Assembly: GCA_004431415.1 (NCBI GenBank) | Contig: QPMI01000408.1 | Location: 434,001 to 498,000 of the forward strand | Direction: 5' to 3' | Length of the DNA: 64,000 nt | Origin: Cyanophora paradoxa | Lineage: Eukaryota > Glaucocystophyceae > Cyanophorales > Cyanophoraceae | In this document: positions 32,108 through 43,719 of the stretch, piece by piece | Numbering within the stretch: the first letter of the stretch is position 1 | How the letters are laid out: each line of letters starts with the position of its first letter | Program-made: the position numbers and the translations under genes | Notes under the pieces: model-generated | What the model saw: the letters and a program-made list of their open reading frames with translations, nothing else | The model's database searches: none | What the model was told of the DNA's origin: nothing

Positions 32108-35100
32108 ATGACGGCGTCGCCGCAGCCGCAGCCGGCGCCGCAGCTGAACAGTAATGTCTACGTGTCGGCGACGCTGCTGGAGAACGGCGATGTGGATGCT
32201 GGCTTCGTGCTCGCGAGAGTGCGGGCGATTTCGCCGAACGGAGCGTTTCTCACCGTCGCGCTTCCGAACGGCGCGGACGCAAGCGTGCGCCGGTCTGAGG
32301 TTTATGAGCCCAATCCTCCAATTGCCGGCGGAGTGCCCGATATGACGCAGGTAGGCACACCCGATATGCCGCGCCTGCATGCGCGCGCACCGCTGACCGC
32401 TGACCGCTGCATGCATATGCGCTTGCAGCTGACTCATCTAAACGCCGCCGCTCTTCTTCAGAACGCGCGATGCCGATACGAAACTGATCTCATCTACAGT
32501 TCGTCGCCGCTCGCAATCCCAGGGCCGCCAGGCCTGCGACCTCGCGCCGGGCCTGAGCCTTCCGCATGCGCAGCTTACACGGCCTACATCGTGCTGGCGC
32601 TCAATCCGTACAGGCAAGTTGCGAACGCAAGCGCCTCGCCGGGATGGGCCGTTCGCCCGCTAATACGCCAGCAGGCCGCTCCCCATCTATGGTCGGGACG
32701 AGATGGACAGGTCAGCCCGCCGCCCCCTCCCCCCCCCCTTCTTCCCCCCCATCTTTCCCCCTCCCCCCCCCCCCCCTCCTCCTCCTCCTCCCCTCCCCCC
32801 CCCCCCCTCCCCCCCCCCGCCCCCTCCTCCTCCCCCCCTCCCCCCCCCCCCCCCCCCCCCCCCCCTCCGCGAACGTTAACGACGGCGGGGCAGGTACCGC
32901 GGGCGGCCGATGGGTGCCCCGGAGCTCCAGCCGCACGTGTACGCCCTGGCGGACCGCGCTTTTCGTTCGATGAAGGCCGAGAAGCAGAGCCAGAGCATCC
33001 TCATCAGGTGCCGCAGTGCCGCAGTGCGGGCTTCGCCGCCGCTCTGGTAGCCCATGAGACGCGTGCAGCGGCGACTCCGGAGCGGGAAAGACTGAGACCA
33101 GCAAGGTGAGCCAATCGGCCTAGCGGGTGCATCTCTGCTAACTCGCGTTTCCTTCTTCGCAGATTGTGATGCAGTACCTGGCATACGTGGGCAGGGCACC
33201 CGGGGAGACGGAGGAGCTAGGGAACAGGGTCCTGGAAAGGTAATGCACCCCTAGCCGCCTCCGATTTGCCGCGCACCGACCGTCGCCCCCGCAGCAACCC
33301 CGTGCTGGAGGCGTTCGGCAACGCGAAGACGCTCCGCAACAACAACTCCTCCCGCTTCGTGCGCCGTCGCCGGCTTCAGAGTAGCGATGCGAGGCTCCGG
33401 AGGTCCGAACCGGGGAACCGCAGGGCAAGTTCATGAAGATCTTTTTCAGCGCCGAAGGCCTCATCATCGGCGCCGGCATCGACACATGTGAGCCGCCCGA
33501 CCCGGGCGCCGTGCAGGCGCTGCCGCGCTCCGCCCCCGCTCACGGAGGGTACGTCAGACCTTTTGGAGCGCTCGCGCGTGACGCAGCACGACCACGGAGA
33601 GCGCAACTACCACGTCTTCTACCAGGCGCGTCGCCCCTACCGCCTCTACCCCCCGCCCACCCGGCCCCTCCCCCCGCCTGATTTTTACCCCACCCCCCCA
33701 CCCCTCCCCTCTTTCCTCGCCTCCCAATACTACAGCTCTGCGCCGGCGCGAGCGACGCGGAGCGCCGTGCGTGCTTCTCCTGCTATTAGACCCCACGCCG
33801 CCGACCGAGGCCGCGCAGAGCGCTACCGCATCGGCCGGGCGGACGAGTTCAAGATCCTGAGCCAGGTATCTTTCGTCCCGGCAAGCCCGTGCGGTCCTTT
33901 CCTCTCTTCGCAACCCAAAGCCAGTCCTCCCGGCAGGGCGGCTCGACAAAGGTCAAGAGGGTCGACGACGCGGCCGACTTTCATCGCATGCGGGTGCGGC
34001 CGTACCCCCCGCACGAATTTGTACCCCCGTCACGCGCCGCCCAGGAAGCAATGGCGCGTGTGGGGATCGGGGAGGACGACCAAGCGAACGTCTTTCGGTC
34101 TGCCGTACCCTCGTCGCTCGCAGCCTCGCGGCATCGCGGCTTTGGCCGACCGCTCGCGCAGTGTCCTGGCTGCAATTCTCCACTTGGGGAACCTGCGCTT
34201 CGTGACGGCGCCGGGCAGCGGGGGCGAGGCCTCTGTTGTCGAGAGCAAGGGGGCCGACGGGGGCCACCTGCTCGCGGCCGCGGATCTGCTCAAAGTGGAC
34301 CCCGCGGACCTCGAGCAGGCCCTCTGCCACAAGACCATCTGCCCGAGGAGTCCCTCCCGCGACGCCGACGCCGTCAAGCGGAACCTCAAGCCTGCCGAGG
34401 TCCCCCTGAGCGTCTCCCGCACGCGCCTCGCCGCAGCGCCCCCTCACGCGCACTTAGGCGGAGGCGAGCCGGAACGCGCTGGCGCGAGCGATCTACCAGC
34501 GCCTCTTCGACTGGCTCGTCGCTCGCATCAACTCCAGGCAAGGCCCCTTGAAACTTCTCTCTCTCGAGCCAGCGCCCAGACCCGTGCAGCTCACTGCGCG
34601 CCCCGCCCCGCAGCCTCGAAGTGGAGCAACCCTCGCACGAAGACTCGCAGCGGTCGTTTGCTGCGGAGCCGCCCCCAAGCACTTTCATTGGCGTTCTTGA
34701 CATCTTCGGGTTTGAGTCGTTCGAGGTGCGCACGTCTTTCGAACGACTCGAACAAAGGGGCCTCCCTATATATATGGCTAATTGTGTGCGTGTGCAGCGG
34801 AATTCTCTCGAGCAGCTGTGCATCAATTACGCGAACGAGCGCCTACAGCAGCACTTCATTGCCCAGGTGCCCTGTGCGCTGGGAAGAGGGCAGTACACCC
34901 CTCCTAACCCCCCTTCAGGTTTTCAAGCAGGAGGCGGACATCTACGCGCGCGAGGGCATCGCGGTGCGCGGCGGCCCGGGCCGCCTCCGCTGCAGCTTCA
35001 GCTCTAAGCTTCGATCCTCTCGTGCGGCCCACAGGTGCAGCAAGCCGGGTACGCCGACAACGCTGAGACCATCCGCCTCATCGACAAGGTGTGTCCTCCG

Positions 35101-37572
35101 CCCCGGCCCCTGACACGACTAGTGCTCACGACTTTCAACTGGCAGCGGCCCGGGGGCGTCTTCGCGCTGCTGGACGAGGAGTGCCGCCTCCCCGGCGGCT
35201 CCGACCGCGCCCTCGCCGGCAAGATCCACGCCAACCTCGCCTCGTCCGCCCCCGTTGCCTCTCTCCCGCTTCCTTTTGACGAACCTTCTGACTGTGGGCA
35301 GGCACCCTCGGCTGCTGGCGCCGCCCACCAAAGCCCGGCGCGCCCCTTCTCGCACAAAGGACGAGGCATTCATCGTACGCCACTACGCCGCCGACGTGCG
35401 AAGCGCATCCCCTCCCGCCGTCGCCTCGATTCCCGCCGTGGAGTCATGATCATGATTCCCGTCGATTCCCGATTCCTCGTCGTTCTCAGGTGACGTACGA
35501 TGTGGCGGGCTTCATGGAGAAGAACAGCGACGCGCTGCACGTCGACCTGCTTGCCCTCGCTGCCTCCTCCAAGTGTCCCCTCATGCACGCCCTCTTCCCT
35601 CCACCGGCGCCTGCCCCGGGGGCCCGCGCCGAGCATTCGCCCCCCCACTCCATCTGGTCCAGTTTCTCCACCGCCATCGTGGCGCTGCTGCGCTCAATGT
35701 TCCTCGTAACTTCTCCCCGCCCCCACCCATGTCTGACACGCGTACGTTCATCGTCTGACACGGGGACCCCTTCAAGGGCCAGTCGCCCTCCTTGTCCCGC
35801 GTCCCCAGCGTCTGCAGCAAGTTCAAGGTCGGCTGCACGTTAAACTTGCCACTCTCTCCACCGAATTCGAAGCTCGCGTGCACGCGCAGTCCCAGATGGA
35901 CAACCTCATGAAGGACATCGGACTCACTTCAAGCCACTTCATCCGATGCATCAAGGTCTCTTTTCGGACCCTGCCCGACACGCGCCCCGCGCTCGTCTTT
36001 CGTCTCGAAACCGAACGCGAGCCGCCGCAGCCGAACGACGAGCAGGCGCGGCGCCGTTTCCACGGACGTTCGGTCCTCAACCAGCTCCGCGCCAGCGGCA
36101 TGCTTGAAGCCATCCCATTACTCCATGCTGGGCGCGCCCCCTCGTCTTTGCCGCCATCCCGTGCACCCCTCACTCGCCTATACAGCTACCCTACTCGCTG
36201 CACTTTCGAAGCGCTCTATCAGCGGTGCCTGCAGCCCCGGCCCTGACGACCCCACTCCCTGTCTCGGCGCTGACTCGACGCAAGCTACAAGTCGAGCGCG
36301 CCAGAGGCGCTCCGGAAGCTGAAGCCGGCGCGCTTTGCGGAAGTTCTCCTCGTCGCCCTCGGCGTGCCCCGCTCCGACTTCAAGGTTCGAATTCCAGCCG
36401 CGCCGCTTGCTTGGCGATTCAAGCCGCGCACGGGGGCTTACAGCGCGGCAGGTGGGCCTCACGTGCGTCTTCTTCCGCTCGGGCAAGCTCGGCGTCGTCG
36501 AAGAGCTCACCCAGGGCGCCATCGGGTGCGCTCGCGCTCGGGTGCGCTGGGTGTCCCTCCCTCACAGTGGCGCCGGCATGCGCAGGCATCTCGCCGAGGG
36601 TGTAGCTGAGCATCTCATGGGGCTCGCCCGCAAGCGCTGGACAGGGGCCCTCTGGGCCGTCCGGGGCGCTCTCCGATGTACGGCACACGCGCGCGCGCTC
36701 TCTCTCCCGAACTGCACCTAATCATCGACGCCGCCGCAGTCCGACGAGTCGCCCGGCGTGCGCGGGCACTTGCGCGGCTCATCGCATTTGTCCGCGTAGT
36801 GCGGGCAGCTATGCGCGCCTTCCTCCGGCCCTTACGCCGCCTCCGCCTCCGCCGCATCCACATCAGCGCGGCCGCTCTCCTGATCCAGTCAGGTGCGCCA
36901 GCGCCGCACCAGCTTGCGCTGGGCCGCACACCGCATTTGTCCCACTCCGGTGCAGCGTGGCGGACGCATGCAGCAGTGCTGCAGCGGCGCCAGGCATTGG
37001 CGGCGGCACGACTACTGCAGGCGACGTGGCGAAGCCTTGCGGCGCAGCAGTGCCTGACAGAGCGGCGCGCAGAAGCAGCCCTTGCCGCGAGCAGCTTCAC
37101 AGTAATCAACGCCACGGCTGCCGTTGCTGCCGGCGGCCTCATTGACGACTGCAGCGTCACAATCATTGACGGCCTCGCCCCAGCAGCAGCTGCCGATCGC
37201 GACCTTACCCCGGCGACGGCTGCCGTTCCCAGCTCGGCCGCCGCCGCCGACCCCACTCTGTCCACCGCCAAATGCCCTGCCCCGGCCGCCGCCGAAAGCC
37301 CCACTCCTGCTGCCTCCATTGATCCCATCCCGCGGCCGGCTGCTGCTGATCATGACGATCCCACTTCGGCCGCCGCCGAACACTCCTCCCCTGCTACCTA
37401 CGTTGATCCCATCCCGCGCCCGGCTGGAAATGCTGAGGAGGCGGCCGTACCCCCGATCCTTTCTTTCGTACCCCATCGCGTATCCTCGACTGAGCAGGTT
37501 CGGGGCGTTTATACTTTCTTTCAATACGGCACAGATCCGACGCGCTTCTGCAGGCACAGCGGCAAGATTTAG
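32108..37572 (+). CDS. Unconventional myosin heavy chain
   Basis: This is an actin-based motor. The start ATG at 32108 gives [20 protein letters not shown]. Exons then follow myosin order: [39 protein letters not shown], the P-loop [12 protein letters not shown] (33070-33105; GESGAGKT is usual), [13 protein letters not shown] then NNNSSRFGKFMKI (switch I), [50 protein letters not shown] (switch II, 34677-34724), [67 protein letters not shown], and the converter [20 protein letters not shown]. Degenerate IQ motifs follow (36730-36890; [20 protein letters not shown] at about 37010). The tail is short, Ala/Pro-rich, with PIPRPA repeats and no coiled coil, ending at a TAG at 37570. Two introns are GC-AG (32614-32674, 34538-34613). 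One join near 35250 is unresolved. Confidence 0.9.
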
Positions 37573-37681
37573 ATGGGGAGAAGCGGCCGCGAAGGAGCTC
37601 TGGGCCGGGGTCTGTCACTTCAAGCCTTCGTCAATGGCCTTCTTTGACAGGGTAAGGGATATCTAGGGCTTGCGACGCTTC

Positions 37682-39601
37682 ATGAGGTATATTGATTTCA
37701 ATTCCGCCATCAGCGCTGAAGGGAAGGGCTGGGTCGACGAGGAAAGGAAGCTGGACCTGAGGAACTCGGGGCTGAATGAGTGGCCGACAGCGGAGATCGA
37801 GTCCGTGGGTTCCGGGCTTATAGAAGAGCTGGATCTGCGCGGCAACGAGCTCACAAGAATCCCCGGGGAGGAGATCGCAATGCTGACTTGCCTACAATCG
37901 TTGTGGTTGAGCAGAAACTCGCTGTCGTCCATACCGCCGGAGATCGAGCAGCTCGCGGGCCTCTGCGTGCTCTGGATCAGCAGCAATAACCTGACAACGC
38001 TGCCAGCTGAGATACGGCGGCTTACAAACTTGCATAAGCTTGTGGTGGACAAGAACCGGCTTGTAGCATTGCCACCCGAGATCGACCAGCTGACAGGTTT
38101 GCAACACCTCGACATCAGCGGCAACCAGCTCGAGGTCCTGCCGTCAGAAATCGGACAGTTGACGAGTTTGAAGACATTACTGTTGAGCCACAACAAACTA
38201 GTCGAGCTTCCAGCGGAAATTGGGTGCCTTGCGAGCCTGCGTATTCTTCGCGTCAACAACAACAAGCTGGAGACGCTGCCGCCGTCCATGGCACGGTTCT
38301 ATGATCGCCCAGACTTCCAGCTCGAGATAGAACACAACCCTCTCAATGGCCTGCCTGAGCACGCTCGGCTTTCTGGCATGGCAGCTCTCATGTATCTTCG
38401 CTCCTTGCCTTCCTCCTCCGACCGTGTGAGTTGTAAATGCTGTTGCGCTCGCGATTGCTTTTCTATGTACGTCTGACCTGACCAATCTGTTTCCCCTGCA
38501 GAGGCGCCAGACTTCGAACCGAAAGCGAACGCCCGCAACCCCGCTCACTGGCCATAATGGTTAGCACATCTGCTGTTATTCAACATTGGACACGCTACCT
38601 CCTGATCACTCTTTGCAAATTGTTCTCGCAGATTTAGACGAGCAGGATCAAATCGTTGTTGCCGGCCCATCCACTCCACCCACGGCCCCTATGCGCCACC
38701 CATCTCCGAGTCCGGGTCGGCCTGACAAGAAGTGGGACTGCTTCATAAGGCGCGCCTCCAGGATCTCTCGCCTTCAACCCCGCCCCCCCCCCCCCCCCCC
38801 TCCCCCCCCTCCTCTTTAGCTTACTACCCCGGCGCCCTCATGCCTCGCGATTGGGCAGCTATTCGCACGAGGACACGGAAATCGTCAGCAAGTACTGTGA
38901 AGTCCTACGCGCAGCCAATATTTTGATATGGTTTGCCGAATCGCGCTTGCTGTGCATGCTCGCCGGGTTCCCCAGACCGGGTACCGCGGCCGGCAAGCTG
39001 AAGTGAACCGTTGAACGTTTTTCGCAGGATGGATTGCACATCCATAAAGTCCGGCCAGAGATGGCTGGACCGAATTGCGGTGCATTTGTTTTAGTTGGAG
39101 CGTTTTTAGTCGTATTGCTCGCCTGATCATGAGCGTTTTGTAAATTACCCAGGAAGCCATGCAGTGCTGCCGGTCCTTCATCTGCTTCCTCTCACTTCCG
39201 TACCTCAAATCTGAGAACTGTGACGACGAGATGCATTACGCGCACAAGTTGCGCCTTCGAATGTTCCCTGGTCAGCGACCGCAGTCCATCTCGCGATCTC
39301 GCGAATATACCTACATGCTCACTGTACATGTTGCCGCCGCAGTGTGGCTTGCAGACCACAAAAGCAATGCCGCGGCCGTGAGGCGAGTTCTGCCACCAGC
39401 CTACGATGCACGTTTGCTTGGAATTCGTTCTGCATGCGCACTCTGTCGTGCTGCTAAACTGTGACGCGGTCGCAGTTCATGTTGAATAAGACGCACTGGA
39501 CGGAGCAGCACGGCAGAGGACCCGCTGCCATTCGCGCGGCAGCGAACTATCTCGTCGAAGGCATTCAAGACTTTCTCGACGATCTGTCCATACGTAGCTG
39601 A
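37682..39601 (+). CDS. Leucine-rich-repeat and TIR domain protein
   Basis: I can model this completely: exons 37682-38425, 38502-38559, 38632-38749, 38859-39002, 39028-39079, 39153-39270, 39343-39377 and 39476-39601; all phases agree and give 464 residues. Residues about 25-235 are eight or so LRRs of the L..L.L..N.L..LP.EI type. A basic then Pro-rich linker without a membrane segment leads to a TIR domain (about 300-464): WDCFISYSHED (box 1), ANILIWF, SIKSGQRWLDRIAEAM, FICFLSLPYLKSENCDDEM. In TIR NADases the glutamate of a W/N-C-x-x-E motif is catalytic; here it is Glu398 (39228-39230). Intron 3 is GC-AG. The protein appears cytosolic. NAD-cleaving or signalling activity is inferred from the family. 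It lies about 110 bases after myosin on the same strand. Confidence 0.85.
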
Positions 39602-39659
39602 TATCGATTGCAGTTGCAATTGGCCATATGCATCGGGCCATTGCAAAGAATTGCCATTG

Positions 39660-39875
39660 AGCTCTTCTAGATCTACTACTTCTCCTTGCGCTCGTTCTCC
39701 ATATCCATTGCGTTCATACGATCGTGTCCCTTCTCGTGACCCCTCTTGATTATGTGTCTTGCGATTGTCTGTCTTGCTATTGTCTGCTATCTTTTGATTT
39801 ATGATTCTTTCAATTTGTTATTCTTTAGTATTACTTTTTACGCGGGGTTCGCCCCACCGTAGTCTCTCAGAAAAA
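39660..39875 (+). mobile_element. Retroelement 3' fragment, severely 5'-truncated
   Basis: Bases 39660-39750 match the last 85 or so coding bases of the 1-3544 element (AGCTCTTCTA..., ending in CTCTTGAT), then a 3' untranslated segment, the hairpin and AGTCTCTCAGAAAAAATGCT. The orientation is plus. The sequence is diverged from the 1-5467 copies (Ser/Pro-rich codons changed), so this insertion is older or from a sister subfamily. Confidence 0.8.
39839..39861 (+). repeat. Retroelement 3'-end hairpin, copy 3
   Basis: TACG.GGGG TTCG CCCC..CGTA forms a stem-loop, the plus-strand equivalent of the hairpins at 3642 and 19204. It sits 10 bases before the A-tail (39871-39876). Confidence 0.75.
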
Positions 39876-40352
39876 ATGCTTGGCCACTAGTACTACTTAG
39901 AGCAGCATATATTGCAACCGATAAGACTAATTCAATGACGAGTCTCGATCCGGAGTGCCGGATATCGATCGGAGACTCGGAGTACCTCTGATCTAGATCT
40001 GCTGCGTACGCGTGCTCGCGCTGGCCATGTGCATCATCTTATAGTTTTAATGCATGGGCCGAGCCGGGGCTCCTGCAGCTGGGTCGACGCGTACGTACGC
40101 GTCCTACGGTACGTGGACATTGACGCTGGCCATGGATTGCGACCGTCGGATCGGACGTCGACCATATGCATCGATATCACCGAGTCATGATTTGACTCAG
40201 TGATGCCACATACAAGAGGATCAAATTAAAGCGAACCCGACTTAAAAGCTTCGGACGCCGCGACGGAACCCGGCCCGGGATCCGGAGCCTCGGAGCCCCG
40301 CGGCGGGGTACCGTAGATCTACTATAGCTAGGCTAGCGCTAGGACGTTAACG
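39876..40352. other. Intergenic palindrome-dense island
   Basis: No gene is seen. Sequence from 39950 to 40400 is crowded with six-base palindromes (GATATC, ATCGAT, GTACGC/GCGTAC pairs, GTTAAC, GTCGAC, GCTAGC). It contains a 16-base word (CATATGCATCGATATC, 40163-40178) that is also present at 6533-6548. Confidence 0.6.
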
Positions 40353-42900
40353 TTAACCCAGCTCGAGATCCGGATCAGATCGATATCGATATCGATTTTC
40401 AAAGACTTTAAAGTTGCTCGAGCTCTCTCCCCGGGCCCGCGGCCGGTAGAGCCGGTTGAGTACCCCTCTCCCCCTAATGCGCATGCGTGTTTCGAATTCA
40501 AAGTTTGTATTTGATTTCCAGGCTTGAATGCATATGTATCCGTGCTTCATTGTAATTTCAAACGCGGGAGTGAAGCTTAACAACTTGGCAAGTCGGTACG
40601 CAGCGGTACGGGCGGGGGCCGCGGCGGTACGGCGGCCGCGGGCGGGGGCCGCGGCGGCCCTACGCAACGGCGAAGGCGCCGGCGGCGAGGGCGGCGGGGA
40701 GGGCGGGCCCGAGGGGGCGCGGCCGCCCGCTCCTGCTGCTGCAGCTGCTGCGGCGGCGGCGCGGGGCGAGGGCGGGGCCGGGGCGCGCCCGGCGGCGGCG
40801 CGGGCGGCGGCGGCGTGGGTCCAGACGGGCGGCCACGCGTCCTCCTCCTCGCTGTCGTCGCTGTCCGACCAGTCGCGCCGCGGGCCCGCCGCGGCCGGCG
40901 CGATGCCGAAGCCGCCCGGCGCGGCGGGGGCGGGACCGGCGGCGGGCCCGGCGGCGGGGGCGGGGGCCGGGCTCCACTCCGCTAAAGAGTCGGCCTGGGC
41001 GCCGCAGCGCTCGAGCAGAGCGGCGAAGCACTTGCCGGCGCCCGTCACGCTCTGCTGCTCCAGGCTCGCCTCCAGCGCGTGCGACAGCTCCGCCACGCTC
41101 TGTACCCCCCTGAGCGGGGCCCGGGTACCCGTTTCGATGACGGGCGGCGGACCTTCTCGAGGTCGCAGATGAGCGTCGCGAGCTCGCGCTTCGTGGGGCT
41201 CGCCGTGCAGTGGAAGAACGCCACGTACCCGCACTTGAGCACGTGCCAGCTCTGGGGCGCGCGGTTCAGGGGGGTACGGAGGCGGAGGGGGGGTACGGGC
41301 GGGCGCGCCTGGAGGACGGTTGCGGTGGCGCGGCCGAGGATGGCGCCGCGGCGGTGGGAGGGTCGGCGGGGCGGCGGCGCGCGGCGTCGGGGTCGGCGGC
41401 GGGGCAGGAGCGGGCGCCGCAGCCGCAGGCGCGGGCGACCTCCTGCGCCTCCGCGTCCGACATGTCGACGGCCCGCAGCCGCTGCAGCAGCGAGCGCTCC
41501 CGCCTCAGGTTGTTCGAGTGGAAGAGGTACCTCCTGTACATGTGCACTGCGGGCCCGGCCCCCCGGATCGATCGCGAGCGAGCGGGGGGCGCGGGGCGCG
41601 GGGCGCGGGGCGGCGCGCACGGTAGTGGGCCATCGCGCTGGTGCGCCCCGTCGCCGTCTCGCGCTTGCAGAGGTGCAAGACCTTCTGGTCGTAGCACCTG
41701 CCCGGGGGGCTCAGCGGGCGGCGGCGGCGGCACCATCGGCTGCGGCGGCGGCGGCTGCTGCGGCGGCGACGCGCACCAGAGGTCTCCACACGCCCAACAG
41801 AACTCCGTTAGGCAACCACTACAGGTCAGGTGGTTGTAGCCGGGGGCTGCGGGGCGCGGGGCGCGGGGCGCGGTCAGCGCCGATCGCCGGGGAAGGGCGG
41901 GCCCTGGCGCCCGCGCGAGCTTCGGGGAGCGGATGGCGCTGGTCACTGGGAGAGCGCGCTCTGGCCGGACGAGGGGAGGGGCGCGCCGCTATCGAGACGG
42001 GCGGGGCCGGGAAGAGGCGCGGCCTTTTGGAATGCTCGCGCGGCGTGACAAGCGCGGGTCTCCCTTCAGCTAGGAAGCTCGCAGCTAATATGCAGAACAA
42101 CTCCGACCACTCCCAGGTGAGAGGGAACCCCCGGCGGCGGATCGGCCGCGAAGGTTCTCCAGGCGGGGCGCGGGGGAAGCACGCACTGTGCGGCTTGCTG
42201 GGCGCGACGTTGCATGCCGGGCAAGGCACCTGATGCCGACAGCAGCAGTCAGCGTGCTGCGCCCGGCCCTCTGGGCGCGCGCCAGCTCAAGTTCGCGCTC
42301 ACACTATCGAATGCTGCGAAGTTGTCCCCGAGCTTGGTGGCCCCTGTGCGGGCACAGTGAGTCATTCGTGGGCGCACACGGCGACCCTGGCCGCCCGCGT
42401 GATCGTGCGCACATGACCCCGCATCTTCACACTTGGCCGGAGCATGGGCGGGCAGCCCGCACTGACACCTGCTACCGCTGGCGCTGCTGGCGCTCTGTGT
42501 GCTCATCCGGGCGCTTCTGGGCTTTGAATTCTGGCTTCGATCCTTTGTAGACGGGTACAGTGTGACAGCTCCATCGACGCGCGGCCAAGGCGCGGCGCAC
42601 CAGAGAAGCGTGCCGCGGCTCTGCGGGTTGGAGCGGAGGAATGGAGGGCCACGGCATGGCGAACGCTGCCGCTGCGTTCCTTCAGCTCGTACAGCAGCCG
42701 CAGCTCCGCGGGGCCGCCGCCAGCGCCTCGGCTTCGATCGATAGCTCCGCGCGCTGCGCAGCGGACGGACCGGGCGGGCCCCACGCGCAGGTGCGAAGGG
42801 AAAAGCGTACACGACCCCGCTGACCCCCGCCCGCGCGGCCAGCGGGCTCCACCTGCGATATCTTGGCTCTGCTGACTTCGTTTTGTCGATTACGCAGGGC
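40353..42900 (-). CDS. Ariadne-type RBR E3 ubiquitin ligase
   Basis: Reading the minus strand, the exons show an IBR end (CQCGLPAHAPAKCED, about 42440), a linker ending FDSVSANL (about 42310), the start of RING2 (VPCPACNVAPSKPH, about 42220), its core after an intron (GYNHLTCSGCLTEFCWACGD, about 41825-41765), then an Ariadne C-terminal domain (RYLFHSNNLRRERSLLQRLR at 41530; SWHVLKCGYVAFFHCTASPT at 41250; VAELSHALEASLEQQ at 41090) and an acidic tail (DWSDSDDSEEEDAW, 40870-40830). RBR ligases pass ubiquitin through a RING2 cysteine; the cysteine of FCWACG-type motifs belongs to that domain. RING1 and the start codon were not found (candidate region 42500-42900), and the exact stop is uncertain (40353 ends the last open frame). 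It is transcribed away from the helicase-associated-domain gene. Confidence 0.75.
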
Positions 42901-43684
42901 CACGGCCTTCGCACGCGCTTCTGCGGCACGGGCTTGCGCGTGCGCCGGCCGCGGGTGATTGGCGGCGCCCGGCTCGCCCCGGAGTGGGGCTGGGAGCCGC
43001 CCGCACCGCCGCCTGCCTCGTTCATTCCCGCGGCCGGCAGCGCCGCTGGCCCGTCGGGTCCGACGGAGACCCTGGCGCCGCCCCCGCCGCCGGCGCGCAT
43101 CCCGACCGCCGACGAGCGCGCGGCCGCGGCCGCCGTGACCGTGCTGCGGAGCCCGCGTAGAGCCGCGCGGCGCCCCCGGGACGCTCCCGCGGCGGAGGAA
43201 GAGCCGACCGGCGCGCGCGATGACGACGAGGAGGACGAGGAGGAGGAGCCGGGCGGGGAGCCGCGGCGGCGCTGGCGGGAGCGGTACGAGGAGCTGCGGG
43301 CGTTCGTGGAGGAGCACGGGCACGCGCGTGTACCCCGCTCGCACGGCGCCCTGGCGCACTGGTGCCTCTGGCAGCGGCTCCGGCGCGACGACCTCTCCCC
43401 CGAAAAGAAGGCCCTCCTCGACGTGCGCGGATTCGAACCCGCGCGCCCTTCGCTAACGGCGTACCCCAGGCGGTGGGCTTCGCGTGGAACCTGCGGGGGG
43501 ACAAGTGGGAGGCGATGTACGAGGACGCGAAGGCCGTCAAGGAGGCCCTGAAGGCGCGCCGTACCCCCCCGGGGCTCCGTCCCTGCGGCTCTGAGACGGC
43601 TACAGGTGGAGCGCCTGAGGCCGTCGGAGCTCGGGTCGTCGGCGGCGGCGGCGCTGGAGGCGGCCGGCGGGGGCAGGCGCGGCG

Positions 43685-43719
<35 letters not shown>

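Noticed and set aside
33607-33815. Myosin insertion of about 65 Pro-rich residues in loop region
   Set aside because: The frame is open, but a GT-AG intron here restores the expected spacing (YHVFYQ to [11 protein letters not shown]), so an intron is more likely than an insertion.
38586-38819. A separate small Pro-rich ORF
   Set aside because: Its first half is exon 3 of the LRR-TIR gene; the poly-Pro end is the poly-C tract of the following GC-AG intron.
43423-43476. A tRNA T-arm-like sequence (GGATTCGAACCC, minus strand)
   Set aside because: It lies inside a 54-base GTGCGC...CAG intron of the HA-domain gene, the stem pairs poorly, and no acceptor or anticodon arm is present.
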